Positions 6,490-17,400 of a stretch of 60,599 nt of DNA are shown one piece after another. The stretch comes from an uncultured Bacteroidales bacterium (GTDB taxonomy: Bacteria; Bacteroidota; Bacteroidia; Bacteroidales; UBA932): NCBI GenBank assembly GCA_902491795.1, contig CABUIX010000003.1, positions 1 to 60,599 on the forward strand. Reading direction: 5' to 3'. The stretch's first letter is position 1. Each line of letters starts with the position of its first letter. The translations under genes and the position numbers were made by a program. The notes beneath the pieces were generated by a model that saw nothing but the letters and a program-made list of their open reading frames with translations, had not been told where the DNA came from and made no database searches.

Positions 6490-8421
6490 TTACTTTCTCA
6501 ACGCCCTGAATGATGAAGTACGGCTTTTCGGAGTAACCGAGAACTCGGTCTTGAATCCGTTCTTCTTCAGCAGTTCCGCCTTTTGCTCGGGAGTCTGCGC
6601 ACCGCGGCTGATGTTTGCATCCATCATGCTCTTTGAGTGCCTTGAAGATGCGGACACGGAAGACAATGAGTAGGATTCGGATGCCTGGTTGGTTAAGCTG
6701 ATCGTTCCGGACCACTCTCCGTCAACCTTGTATCCAAGGTCATCCGTGAATTCGAACGAGATGTTGTAGGTGCCGTCGCCATTGTTGGTTATGTTGAGAT
6801 CGCCTGACATTGCCGGGGCATATTCGGACACGTATCCCATTTCGTCAAAGCCTCCGAGATACATGGTTCCGCCAAGCGAACTTCCTGATTCGTATCCCGG
6901 CAGATACTCTCCCGGAGCAGGATAGCCGGAAGCAGCAGCCTTGTACGTTCCGGTGGGGATTCCGTCGGAGAAGTCTACGGTCTCTGAAACGATGTCGGCC
7001 ATGAAACCGTCACTTCCGGTACCCGGCAGAATCTGGAAATCCCAGTTCGATCCGCCTGTGCCATAGTAGTCGCCCCAGTAATTGCCTTCGGCAACAGCTC
7101 CCTCAAGATCAACAGTATAATCGCCTGTCAGTGTTGAGATGGGGCCGGGCATACCGCTCACCTCGAGTTCTCCTGTCCACGAGCAGGTGAGTTTGTAGCC
7201 GTCTGCGCACATGAAATCACAGTCAATTGTATAGACTCCGCCGCTTTCGCTTACAGTGAATGTGCCGTCCTCAACCAGTGAAACATAAACCGAACCGTCA
7301 GCATCGCCCTTCTGCGCATACGTACCCATATACATGAGGCCGAAGAAATCTTCTCCAGGATAGAATGTCATTGATGTGCCCTCAAAGGAAGCGCTATAGG
7401 TGCCGGCAGCGATCTTTCCGTTCTCGTCGTAAGGCATCATCACGTCGACATTGAGAAGTGTTCCGGGAGGCACCAGATAACCGTCGTCACCAGTGGGCAT
7501 GTCAGTGAACTGGAAGATGACCTCCATCGACACTCCGTCGTCGGCAGAATAGTAGGCTCCGGCAGAAGTCGGATCAAAGCTCACATCCTCACCGAATCCG
7601 GGGTCAACAGGAGCGAGGTTGAGGCACTCGCCGTCGCCGGTATAAACGAAATGATGCGTTTTTCCTTCAAGGTCGGTAAGTGATGCTTCCAGGGTAATTA
7701 CAGTTCCTTCGTAGGACACCGTGACGGTTCCGCTCGCGAATTCCGCACTCCATTCACTATCGCCTTCATAACGGACTGCCCCGGAGAAGTCAGGAGAGAA
7801 TGTCCACTCTGCAGTCGCACTCGGCTCTCCGAGAGTATAGGTACCTTCAGGAATTGTGGGAACACTCTCATCCGCAGGAGCAGGGGCATACAGGTCAAAT
7901 ATGTAATATGTTCCTCCGTCCTGGAAATTCCCGTCGGCATCGTAGTCCTTGTCACCGACGGTAGTATAATAGTTGTGCTCGCCGTCCATTCCGTACTGGT
8001 CACCGTACCATGCAGACGAAAAGGCGACCATGTTCCACTCATAATCGTAGGTCGGAGCAGGCTCTCCGGCCTCCTGAGTCAATGTAAAGCTCGCGTCGGC
8101 CAGAGCTCCGGGATAAGAAACCGTAAATTCAGCGGTCCTAGGAGCAGCCGTCTCGTTCATGGCCACACTCAGATCAATGGACGACTCTCCCACTGATACC
8201 GCCACCCAGTCATAATCGGCAGCAGGCTCAACCGCCAATGCGGAAGCATCGGTCGCATTCTTGAGTTCAAAAGGCACTGATACTGAACCGCCGTCTGCTG
8301 ACACGGTGTACTCAGTCGCAGCCAAAGAAAGTGAAGGGGAATCAGCCACCTCTTTCTTGCATCCGTTCGCAAAGAACAGGGTCGCCATCGCAGCGATGGC
8401 ACAAAGCACTTGATTTCTCAT
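6490..8421 (-). CDS. BACON-domain lipoprotein B
   Basis: The 643-residue protein starts at the ATG at 8421 with a lipoprotein signal ending in FFANGC (Cys21). Residues ~30-118 are a BACON domain closely matching the neighbour (shared SADGGSVSVP, ELKNAT, YDWV/A, RTAEFTVSYPG, AGEP). The remaining ~520 residues do not resemble the neighbour. They consist of three repeated beta-rich units, each with a pattern like IPEGTYTLGE, IAAGTYSASFEGT or IPTGTYKAAASGY followed by an acidic, glycine-rich loop and a GSVYV/TYNISFEF-like strand pair. The protein is very acidic. A role in glycan or surface binding is likely, but no enzyme motif is seen. It has its own promoter motif (8455) and terminator (6433). 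Confidence 0.85.
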   Translation of the reverse strand: MRNQVLCAIAAMATLFFANGCKKEVADSPSLSLAATEYTVSADGGSVSVPFELKNATDASALAVEPAADYDWVAVSVGESSIDLSVAMNETAAPRTAEFTVSYPGALADASFTLTQEAGEPAPTYDYEWNMVAFSSAWYGDQYGMDGEHNYYTTVGDKDYDADGNFQDGGTYYIFDLYAPAPADESVPTIPEGTYTLGEPSATAEWTFSPDFSGAVRYEGDSEWSAEFASGTVTVSYEGTVITLEASLTDLEGKTHHFVYTGDGECLNLAPVDPGFGEDVSFDPTSAGAYYSADDGVSMEVIFQFTDMPTGDDGYLVPPGTLLNVDVMMPYDENGKIAAGTYSASFEGTSMTFYPGEDFFGLMYMGTYAQKGDADGSVYVSLVEDGTFTVSESGGVYTIDCDFMCADGYKLTCSWTGELEVSGMPGPISTLTGDYTVDLEGAVAEGNYWGDYYGTGGSNWDFQILPGTGSDGFMADIVSETVDFSDGIPTGTYKAAASGYPAPGEYLPGYESGSSLGGTMYLGGFDEMGYVSEYAPAMSGDLNITNNGDGTYNISFEFTDDLGYKVDGEWSGTISLTNQASESYSLSSVSASSRHSKSMMDANISRGAQTPEQKAELLKKNGFKTEFSVTPKSRTSSFRALRK

Positions 8422-8454
8422 AGACTTGATTTTGTTAATGAATGTTTGCTGGCC

Positions 8455-8470
8455 TAAAAGTAAAAAAATT
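8455..8470 (-). promoter_or_regulatory. Promoter motif shared by the two BACON genes (copy 2)
   Basis: Exact second copy of the 16-bp TAAAAGTAAAAAAATT found at 6380-6395, here 34 bp before the ATG at 8421. On the coding strand it includes TACTTTTA, one mismatch from the TAnnTTTG -7 box. Confidence 0.5.
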
Positions 8471-8796
8471 TATTAAACATTGTAACATTTTGACCGAAAA
8501 AAATCAAAAAAAATTTCACCAGCAAGAAAATAGGCCAGAGAAGCGCCGAAAACAAACGGCTCAAAAGTCATATTATACGACACAACAAACTGATTATATT
8601 GCAATTACATAACAAACATACATCTAAAGGGCATTCAACTTACTGTCAAAAACCATAATTAAATATTTTAATATATTGAAGATTCATAGTAATTATTAAT
8701 ATTTTGCTATAATTTCATCGAAACTGGCAACTTTCAATTTATAAGTGTAACCACACACTTTCGAGACTCAAGGAACTGACCATCCGACAACATACG
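8471..8796. other. AT-rich intergenic stretch without a gene
   Basis: About 325 bp of strongly AT-rich DNA between the BACON promoter and the terminator of the surface lipoprotein gene. I find no open frame with coding character and no tRNA-like fold. One exact minus-strand -7 box (TATGTTTG, 8620-8613) could drive a longer leader for BACON lipoprotein B or a small RNA. Nothing else stands out. Confidence 0.4.
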
Positions 8797-8825
8797 AAAA
8801 CGGGCCGGCCAAACCGGCCGACCCG
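8797..8825 (-). terminator. Terminator at the end of the pectin locus
   Basis: On the minus strand the stem CGGGTCGGCC / GGCCGGCCCG (10 bp, one G-T pair, 5-nt loop) is followed by TTTT. It lies 27 bp beyond the stop of the surface lipoprotein gene and closes the susC-susD transcript. Confidence 0.8.
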
Positions 8826-8852
8826 CTCCAATGAAATTCCGTAAGATCCTGA

Positions 8853-11800
8853 CTATTCAGCAGGCTTGAAGCCCAACTGGTAGACATTTATAGCCTGGCC
8901 CGAACGGCCGTCTCCGGCATTTTCCTGCTTGTTGAAGAAGTAGATCGTAGCCGCGCCGTCAGCTCCTGCAAGATCCTCCTCGGTCACCATGGTCTCCATT
9001 GCGTCGCCGTTGCCGGTGGGTGCCATTCCGGTATAGAGATCTATAGTCTGTGTAACTCCGCCGACGGTCTTCACAAGCATCACGGTAGCGTTTCTGCTGT
9101 CATCAGTTCCGCTTGAAGAACGCATGTAGTGATAGATGGTTCCTGGTTTCGTGATCTTGAATGAGGCGAATCTGTTCACCGGTATTCCGTTCTCGTCAAG
9201 ATCGGGACCTCCGTTGAACTTGACACGCGCACCTTCAGGATCGAAATTGATCTTCTTGCTTTCGCTTCCCACATATCTGACCTTGTCCACAATCACCTCG
9301 GATGTATACTCACCAGCCGGGAATTTGGTCGCGTCGGAGAAATCGGCATGATATTCCTCATTGATGGCAGTCTCGTCAACGACCTCTCCTCCTGGCTCCG
9401 GAGTCCAGGTAATCGAGAACAGGTTGATTCCGCTTCCGAGGCTGTATATTGAAATGCGGTCGCCGGCACTCGCAGTCACGGGAACACTGAATATCTGGGC
9501 CTCCTTGCTTGCGGGAACCATAAGTTCGGTTTCGCCGACAATCTGTGTCTCGCCTACTGAAACTCCGACATATCTGTCGCTGCTCCCTGAAGAAGCAGCC
9601 TCGATCACGAGAGTTCCGTTGCCGCCGACAAGAAGCTGGAGAGCATTCTTGGAGGTGCTTCCGGTGCCGCCGAACTGGTAACGGTAAGCCTTCTCGCCTG
9701 CCGCATTGGTATCCTGTCCGAACTTGCACTTTCCGCCGCCGTTCAGATAATACAGGTTGTTGTATACAAAGTCATCGGTAACTTCGGTATCCTTGCTGCC
9801 CGCGGACTTGGTGTTGAACAGATATTCGAAATCCGCATTGCCCCAGGTCTTCTCCACATAGTTGACCTTCAGAGTCTCGTTGACGGTGAAGACAACAGGC
9901 TCGGAAACCTCGGAAGGCTCGCGCATCAGGTCAGTGTCGGCAGGAATTGCCTGAACTGTGAAGCTGTATTCACCAGGCGTCAGACTTGAAGGAGTGAATT
10001 CGTAAGCATTGGTGCTCACACTGCTCTCTGCAGGAACTCCGTCGGGACCTGTCATGGTCACAGTATAGGAAGCCGCAAAATTGACCGCATCCCAAGTGAG
10101 CGTCACGCTGCCTTCGTAGGTGTCGTCAACAGCGGGATCGCCGCATGAGAACACGAAGTTGGAAGGAGTATCGAGAACCGGAGCCTCGCCGGTATTGGTA
10201 TCCTCAACCCATGAGAGCTGGGACATCACGATGGGACCGCAGCCGTAGAGATAGACGAGATTGCGTTCACCTTCGGCAATGTTCGGGAATGCGATCTTCT
10301 CTGTCTCCGCTCCTGCATAAACAGCCCCCTTCACGGCAATCGAAGATCCGTCTTCGGGTCCAAGAGCAACAGTGATGTGGTCATTGTCGGAACCGGACTC
10401 TGAAACGAGGGCAGAAACTATCACGGAGCCGGGGCCATCGACCATGAATGCAACGGCGCAGTCGGTCGGGATGCCGTTGAATGAGAATGAAGGTTCTGCA
10501 GTAAATTCAAATCCCTTCTCCGTCACGTTGATGGGGTTGGAGCTGATGATGAAGCGCAGGTTGCCGCGCACGCATGACTCATCCATCACGTCATCGAAAG
10601 TGTCGGTGTCGGTAAGATCCCAATATGTACCATACTCTGCGGGCTCAAGATCGGGATCTGGAGCAGGAACATAGTCAACAAGCCAACGGGGGTCGCCTGC
10701 CTCCGCAGCAAGCACGGTCGGGTTGGTCACGTTGAATATGCCCTTGCCGCTATCGTAGCATGGATCGGCAGAAAGCAATGCTCCGCCACCTGCAATCGCT
10801 GAAGACAGAGGGAAGGACGTGTTGGACCTTTCGCCGTCTGCTCCGGTAGTGAAGAAACCTGCTCCAAGATTGTAGAAGAAGTTTCCTGAAACCTCGCCGG
10901 GGAGAACAGTCGCCGAATTCTGGCGGAACATGATCGTATAGACATCATCTCCGTCCAGGTTCAGGAAGAGGTTGTCCTTGAGCTTGTATGTTCCGGTAAC
11001 GGTTCCGCGGATGTAGAACAGTCCGTTGTTGTTTCCGTTGTTCATCGCGCACAGGTTGTTGACCGTGTTGTTGGAGAACTCGAACGAGCCGATCGTTCCC
11101 GCATCCCAACGCACGAAGGTACGCATTCCGTCGGTAAGGGTGTTGTTCCTGAAGACAACGCTGTTTGCGTTGCCTGCCGCGCGGACGTCGAAGCAGTCGC
11201 CGCCGTCTCCGAGGATGTCGGAGATGATGTTGGACTCATAGCGGATCGCATCGAAGTTCACAGCCTTGCTGTTGGTGTACATCAGGCCGCGCTTGTAGGC
11301 AGTGATCTCACTGTTCTTTATAGTATAGGACACAAGGCTCTCGGCAGGGTAATCCTCGCCGAAGTTCACATTGTGGTTGTACTCGTATCCGTTGCCGTCA
11401 AAAGCAAGAGCTTCCACCTCGAGGGAAGTCGCTCCGAGGATATTCGCGATGCTGCTCTCGACAGGCTGGAGAGGATCCGTCCAGTCAGTATAGGTGTAGG
11501 TGGTTCCCGGGGCCTTCATGTCGAAATAGCCGACAATGACAGGGCTCTCGCCGTCGACAGTCTGCTCACCGACAATCTCCGTAGGACCGACAACATCCAT
11601 CTGCCCCATCTCATAGGGCACTCCGTCATTGTACTTGACACTGATCTTCAGAGGAGGGGTAGAATAATCCGCAGCCTCCCTGAGCGCCTGGCGCAGGGCT
11701 CCGGTATCGGCAACTTCAACGGCTCCTGTGAGATCAGGCCTCGTCCACGCTGACACGCTTCCCCTGTTGGCAGACTTGTAGTGAACGGCCACCGTATACC

Positions 11801-12470
11801 TTGTCGAAGGCTTCAGGCCGTCAACGACAGCCTCAAGGGCGCCGGACTCCACGGGGTATGACTTGTAGGCAGCTTCAGAATCATCCGGATTCGGAGTGAC
11901 ACGAATCTCGGAGACACCGTCGGCATCGTCGGCTGCAAGCTTCCAGCTGATGGTGATGCTGTTTGACGTACGGTCAACAAGAGACACTTCCTCCACCGGG
12001 GTCATGACAGTGTATGTGTCCACAGGATAAGGGAACACGGCCCACTTTGAACTGCCCAATTCAGGATTTTGGCCGCATACGCGGGCGTAGTATGAGAATT
12101 CTTCCTCAAGATCAACCGCAACGCTGGTTGAGGTCCCGCTCTCCGCAGGCTCCACCGTGAGGGTCATCGGTTCCATGCCGGACAGGAGTTCCTCAGTGAT
12201 CTCAGAAAGCTCCGGACGGGACTCCTCATCCTGGCCGAACTGGTATATCTCGAGCAGATAGTTTGTTGCGGAATTGGAATTGGTCCAGGTGAAAGTCACC
12301 GTGTGTCCATCGGCGGTGCTTACCAGGACGGATGTCTTTGACGGAGTAAGGACATTCGAAAGTTCAAGGTCCTCGATGACCGGCGGAATCTGCTCAACAC
12401 AGCCCGATGTCATGGACACAAGCCCGACCAATCCGAGAGATATTGCAATTATGGAAAATATTCTTTTCAT
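8853..12470 (-). CDS. Surface lipoprotein with Fn3 and DUF4957/DUF5123-like beta-helix domains (pectin locus)
   Basis: The start is placed at the ATG at 12470 (1205 residues), because it opens a lipoprotein signal MKRIFSIIAISLGLVGLVSM ending TSGC (Cys24). The longer frame to 12497 would bury it. Two fibronectin type III-like units lie near residues 40-140 and 140-240 (VTFTWTNSNSATNYLLEIY; ITISWKLAADDADGVSEI). Next comes a parallel beta-helix region (~240-570) of the DUF4957/DUF5123 type, with ladder-like segments such as SVVFRNNTLTDG and SFEFSNNTVNN. Another Fn3-like unit follows (~760-860), and then two C-terminal beta-sandwich-like units. Proteins of this build commonly follow SusC/SusD in pectin loci and are thought to bind pectin at the cell surface. 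No polysaccharide-lyase catalytic motif was recognised. It lies 26 bp after susD. Confidence 0.8.
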   Translation of the reverse strand: MKRIFSIIAISLGLVGLVSMTSGCVEQIPPVIEDLELSNVLTPSKTSVLVSTADGHTVTFTWTNSNSATNYLLEIYQFGQDEESRPELSEITEELLSGMEPMTLTVEPAESGTSTSVAVDLEEEFSYYARVCGQNPELGSSKWAVFPYPVDTYTVMTPVEEVSLVDRTSNSITISWKLAADDADGVSEIRVTPNPDDSEAAYKSYPVESGALEAVVDGLKPSTRYTVAVHYKSANRGSVSAWTRPDLTGAVEVADTGALRQALREAADYSTPPLKISVKYNDGVPYEMGQMDVVGPTEIVGEQTVDGESPVIVGYFDMKAPGTTYTYTDWTDPLQPVESSIANILGATSLEVEALAFDGNGYEYNHNVNFGEDYPAESLVSYTIKNSEITAYKRGLMYTNSKAVNFDAIRYESNIISDILGDGGDCFDVRAAGNANSVVFRNNTLTDGMRTFVRWDAGTIGSFEFSNNTVNNLCAMNNGNNNGLFYIRGTVTGTYKLKDNLFLNLDGDDVYTIMFRQNSATVLPGEVSGNFFYNLGAGFFTTGADGERSNTSFPLSSAIAGGGALLSADPCYDSGKGIFNVTNPTVLAAEAGDPRWLVDYVPAPDPDLEPAEYGTYWDLTDTDTFDDVMDESCVRGNLRFIISSNPINVTEKGFEFTAEPSFSFNGIPTDCAVAFMVDGPGSVIVSALVSESGSDNDHITVALGPEDGSSIAVKGAVYAGAETEKIAFPNIAEGERNLVYLYGCGPIVMSQLSWVEDTNTGEAPVLDTPSNFVFSCGDPAVDDTYEGSVTLTWDAVNFAASYTVTMTGPDGVPAESSVSTNAYEFTPSSLTPGEYSFTVQAIPADTDLMREPSEVSEPVVFTVNETLKVNYVEKTWGNADFEYLFNTKSAGSKDTEVTDDFVYNNLYYLNGGGKCKFGQDTNAAGEKAYRYQFGGTGSTSKNALQLLVGGNGTLVIEAASSGSSDRYVGVSVGETQIVGETELMVPASKEAQIFSVPVTASAGDRISIYSLGSGINLFSITWTPEPGGEVVDETAINEEYHADFSDATKFPAGEYTSEVIVDKVRYVGSESKKINFDPEGARVKFNGGPDLDENGIPVNRFASFKITKPGTIYHYMRSSSGTDDSRNATVMLVKTVGGVTQTIDLYTGMAPTGNGDAMETMVTEEDLAGADGAATIYFFNKQENAGDGRSGQAINVYQLGFKPAE

Positions 12471-12496
12471 AAATATCGTCATTTTAGGATAACCCA

Positions 12497-14407
12497 CTAA
12501 TAAGCATAGTCATTGACGAGTGAACCCTGAGAGTTGACAATTGATGTCTCAGGAATGGGCCACCACTGCTTGAGATTAGGATCAGCCTGATAGAATCCGC
12601 CTCCTTCTCCCTTCTGGGCCTTGTCCACCTTGGTGTCGGAATTGATGAAAGCAGTGTCGCTGATGTACCTCGAAGCTTCGCCGTCCGAATTTACATACGG
12701 AGTCCAGCCGTCACCATCGGGAGGAGTAACGTCAGTCGCAGTGTTTTCACCTCTGTGAATGCCGAACATCTCAATTGTAGGTATGCCGTCGGCTGTGCCG
12801 TGACGATACCAGAGATACTCTCCAAGTTCCGAATAGTTCATTCCGGTGATGGGGCCTATACCCTTCTGGCGGATGGTGACAAGCTCGTCAGAAGCCAGGT
12901 CCATACTTTCCTTGAGGCAGTTCCACCTGATGAGGTCAGCCTTGCGGAGGAATTCTCCGACAAACTCAAGTGCACGCTGCTTCTTGATTTCCTCGAATAT
13001 CCGGTCCTCCCCGGAAAGAGCGTCGACAATGGCGTCGGCTTCGGATTCGTGTCCGGTATATGCACGGCGCAGCACTGTGCGCAGGCAGTCCTTGGCATAA
13101 TTCTCGTCGCGGGCCAACTCCCCGTTGTCTCCGGAACTGTTTGCAATCTCCGCAGCCATGAGGAGAATGTCAGCATAACGCATGTACACAGGCTTTACAC
13201 CGTCATCATTGCCTCCGGCGTAGGGATGACTGGTCATCCACTCGAACCTGTATTTTCCGAAATACCAGTTGGCGATGCCTGCAGGATAAGGGAGCGTTCC
13301 GTCTCCGCGGTCTTCCCACTCGTAGTTCACGCAGCTGACATCGCGGCGTGTGTCATTTTCGCCGTACCAGTAGTATACATAAGGCACAGGTCCGGCCTGG
13401 CCGCCACGGTCACTGGTAGTAGGAGACCAGTCGGTATATCCATTATTGCGAATGGCAAAAGTGTAGTTCCAGCGTCCTCTGGTATTGCTGAAAGGAATCA
13501 CCCACATGACTTCCTTGCCTCCGGTAAGGTCCATGTTGTTGACATTCTTCCAGAGTTCCTCGTAGTCAGACTCGAGCCTGTAGCCGGAATTGGTGATCAC
13601 ATCCTTGAGAGCCTCAAGAGCTTCAGGATAAAGGGTGGCCTTTGAGAGTTCAGGGTCGTTGCTAAGACGTACCGTTCCGGGATTGCCGGTTCCGACAGCA
13701 CCGTCATCAGGCCTCTGCGCATAGCCGGACGCCATCAGCGCGATCCTCGCGAAAAGGCCCTTGGCGAAAGCCAGACCGATACGGTCGGCAGAAGGGACAT
13801 CAGCATAATTCATGTACCCGAAAGCTTCCCTGAGGTCGTTCAGCAGCTGCTTGTAGATCACATCCCTGTCGGCCTTGTTGATGTATATGGTCTCGGGGCT
13901 CACAGGCTCAAAGCGGGCGGGAACCTCTCCATATGCCTTGAGCAGTTCAGTATAGAGGACGGCTCTCAAAGTAAGGGCCTCGCCCAGCAGGGCCGCCATT
14001 TCCGGACGGTTCTCGGGATTGCCGTACTGACGGATGCCCCTGATGGTCAGGTTGACTCTCTCCACGCCTGCAAACAACTCGTTGTAGGGACCGTCATTGA
14101 CATTCAGCTGGCTGTTGGTGCTGATCATGTTGTAGCGCACAATGTCAGCCTTCTCATCGCGTGTATTGGAGATATACCACTCGATGTCAGTATTGTAGCC
14201 GTACCAGGGAAGATAGCGGCCGCGGTGGGAATTCGTGTGCCCGAAGACTTCGTAAACAGAGTATATCTGATACTCGGTGAGCGTGGCATCCGCAAACAGT
14301 GTGGACTCGTCGCGGTTTGAACTTGACACCGTATTCAGGTCGCATGAGGTCAACGAAAGGCCTGCAAGCATCCCTGCACCGATCAATATTCTTTTGAAAG
14401 TATTCAT
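12497..14407 (-). CDS. susD: SusD/RagB-family glycan-binding lipoprotein
   Basis: The 636-residue lipoprotein has a signal ending in SLTSC (Cys22). The alpha-helical SusD fold is recognisable from the N-terminal helix segment (LTEYQIYSVYEVFG), the TPR-like LLGEALTLRAVLYTELLKAY followed by GEVPARFEP, the ADRDVIYKQLLNDLREA segment, and the C-terminal EIKKQRALEFVGEFLRKADLIRW motif. SusD proteins cap the SusC barrel on the cell surface and hand oligosaccharides to it. It lies 18 bp after susC in the same operon. From the locus content the ligand should be a pectic oligosaccharide. The symbol is used in the generic family sense. Confidence 0.95.
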   Translation of the reverse strand: MNTFKRILIGAGMLAGLSLTSCDLNTVSSSNRDESTLFADATLTEYQIYSVYEVFGHTNSHRGRYLPWYGYNTDIEWYISNTRDEKADIVRYNMISTNSQLNVNDGPYNELFAGVERVNLTIRGIRQYGNPENRPEMAALLGEALTLRAVLYTELLKAYGEVPARFEPVSPETIYINKADRDVIYKQLLNDLREAFGYMNYADVPSADRIGLAFAKGLFARIALMASGYAQRPDDGAVGTGNPGTVRLSNDPELSKATLYPEALEALKDVITNSGYRLESDYEELWKNVNNMDLTGGKEVMWVIPFSNTRGRWNYTFAIRNNGYTDWSPTTSDRGGQAGPVPYVYYWYGENDTRRDVSCVNYEWEDRGDGTLPYPAGIANWYFGKYRFEWMTSHPYAGGNDDGVKPVYMRYADILLMAAEIANSSGDNGELARDENYAKDCLRTVLRRAYTGHESEADAIVDALSGEDRIFEEIKKQRALEFVGEFLRKADLIRWNCLKESMDLASDELVTIRQKGIGPITGMNYSELGEYLWYRHGTADGIPTIEMFGIHRGENTATDVTPPDGDGWTPYVNSDGEASRYISDTAFINSDTKVDKAQKGEGGGFYQADPNLKQWWPIPETSIVNSQGSLVNDYAY

Positions 14408-14425
14408 ATTTCAGTCATTTACGGA

Positions 14426-17400
14426 TTAGAAAGTAAGGTTAAGTCCAACCACGAATCCTATGCTCTTCGGATAAGCCGAGTAGTCAACGCCAGGAGAAAG
14501 CGGAGTGTCCCTTCTGGTATCAACTTCAGGATCGTATCCGGAGTAATTGGTGAGGCAGAACAGATTCGTGCCGGTCACGTATATGCGCAGGCGGGAAATC
14601 TTTGCCTTCATGGTGAGGCTTGAAGGAAGTGTGTAGCCTACAGTTGCAGAAGTAAGGCGGAGGAATGATCCGTCCTCTACTGCCCAGTCAGAGAAAACGG
14701 CATTGCCGATTGCCGGAGACCAGAGTGTAGCATTGGCATTGACTTCACGAAGCTGGTCGCGGTCAGTGATGAGCTCGCCGGTATTCCAGTCGATGTTTGT
14801 CCATCTCTGCTCATCAGTCTTCATCAGGTTGCGGTTGTTGTACTTCCTTGATGAAGTGAACTCTATCTTGTTGGCATTGTAGATGTCGTTTCCGAACACG
14901 TAGTTGAAGTTTGCCGAGAAGTCGAAGCCCCAGGCATATCCGTTGAGGTTGAATCCTCCGAATCCTAGAGGCTGCGCATTGCCAATCACGGTCTTGTCGT
15001 CAACTGTGATCTTTCCGTCACCGTTGAGGTCCTTGAGCTTCATCGCTCCCGGCCTCATGTACGTTGAACCGACAACATTTGAAGCATCCACAACTCCCTC
15101 ATTGAGTACCCAGTTGGTGCCGTCATAAGTGAAATCGTCGGCATCGTACATTCCGTCAGAAACATAACCGTAGAAGTTTCCGAGGGGCTGTCCGGCTGTA
15201 ACAACGAAATCGGTGCCCACCTCGGTGGAAGCCCAGCGTGTCTGGTGCTCGATTCTTGAAAGGTCACCGAGATCCGTCACGAGGTTCTTGTTGAGACTGA
15301 CGTTGGCGCCCAGGGTCAGGCCGAAGTTCTCATTCTCCACAAGCACTGCATTGAGTGAAACCTCAAGACCCTTGTTCTGTACTGAACCCATGTTGCGGTA
15401 CTGATACTCATATCCTGAGCCTGCGGTCGGGAACTGGATCAGAAGATCCTTGGTGGTGTTGTGATACAGTTCAAATGATCCGTTGAGCCTTCCACCCCAG
15501 AAAGACCAGTCGAGACCGAGGTTGTGGGAAAGGGTTGTCTCCCAGGTAAGGTCGCTGTTGGCCATGATCGTGTCACCGCCGTCGGTAACGGTAGACCAGT
15601 ACGTGTCGCTCTGTGATATGAATGAAGTGTTGTACGAAGCGAAATTCAGCAAGGTCATTCCCGAAGGAATGTTGTTGTTTCCGGCAGTACCGAAACTGTA
15701 CCTGATCTTGAGATTGTCAAGCCATCCTGAAGCACCCTTCATCCATGACTCGTTCGAAATCGTCCAGGAAACTGCGGCTGAAGGGAAATATCCCCACTGA
15801 TTGCCTTCCGTGAACTTTGAGGATCCGTCGGCACGCATCGTGGCGGAAACGGAATACCTGTCGTCATACACGTAGTTCACTCGTCCGAAGAAGGACAGGA
15901 GCTTGTCGTCCGGATCAAAATAATTGTTCGTTGACACCGGAGTTCCGGTCGACATGAGGTTCCATGCCATCTCTGAATCAAAGAAGTCAGGGAAATTCTC
16001 CACCATAGCCGTCAGGGTATTGCTCTTCTCAAGAATATACTCGTGTCCGAGCAGCAGGTCAAGATGGTGACGGTCGTCAGTGAAGACATCCTCGAAATTA
16101 TAGCTCAGGGTATTGGTGTTGCGAAGAGTCTGCCTGTAGAGGTTGGAGTATTGCGAAGCGGGCCTGTCCTTGTACTGGGCCGTGTTGCCCACATAATACG
16201 TGGTAAGGCCGTAGAAGCGGTTCTCTTCCTGGGTATAATCCTCGAGACCGGCCTCGAGACGCAGGTCCAGATTATTGATGATGTGCCATGTTGCAGCACC
16301 GTTCACCGTCCAGTTCCTGCGCACGCGGAGCCTGTCGTTGTCGGCCACTGACTGAAGCGGAGGTGCATTGTCGCCGTAGTCCTCCTCAAGGTCAGAACCG
16401 GAAATGACGCCCTCTGCAATCGGAATCGGAGTATACTGCACTGCATGCTTGAGACGTCCGTTTCCGGAAGTGGTTCCCGCATCACTCATGGAGTTGGTTC
16501 CTGATCCGTAGATCTGGGTATTGGAATACCTGGCGTTGACATCGAACGAAAGCTGCTTGATGGGCTTGAAGTTCGCCTTGAAGTTGAGGTTGTCCCTGAC
16601 ATAGTCCGAACCGGTCATGATGGCCTTGTCTCCGAGGTGGGCATAGCTGAGAGTCCACCTTACCTTGTCGGAACTTCCTGAGACAGAGATGTTGTGGCTG
16701 AAGTTGGTGCCTGTGTTGCCGAATACCTGCTGAACCCAGTCGTTGCCGGGCACATTGCGGTAAAGGTCCATGTCATCGTAAATGCCGAAATATGAACCAT
16801 AATCCTCGTCATCCCTGCCGCGGATCATCGCCAGTTCATACTGGTTCCTTACAAATTCGTATGGACTTTCAACCTGTATGGCATCGGCATTTGCCATCTT
16901 CTTCATACCCCAGTATACATTGTAGCTCACGGAAATCTTGCCGCTGGTACCGCTCTTTGTGGTGACTAGCACAACTCCGTTGGCTCCACGTGAACCGTAT
17001 ATTGCGGTTGAGAAGGCATCCTTGAGCACATCAATGGACTGGATGTCGGAAGCAGGCACATCGGAAATGCTCTCCACGGGGAAGCCGTCCACAATATAAA
17101 GAGGTGAGCTGTCCTGGGTGATAGATCCGGATCCGCGCACACGGATCTTGATCTCTGCGTCAGGCTCACCCTCCGTGGTGGTCACCTGCACACCTGCCAT
17201 GCGGCCGGACAGAGCCTCCGTAACGGATGCAACAGGAACTGCCGTAAGCGTTTTGCTGTCGACCGATGAAACCGAGCCCATGAGGTCCTTGCGCTTCACG
17301 GTAGCATATCCGATCACGACTGTCTCATCAAGGAAATTCGTGTCCTCCTCAAGGACGACGTCAATGACGGTCGAATTCCCGATTTCCACATGCTGCGTCC

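Noticed and set aside
12755..13645. 296-codon open frame on the plus strand
   Set aside because: It is exactly antisense to susD, whose signal peptide and family motifs are clear. Long mirror frames are expected at this G+C content.
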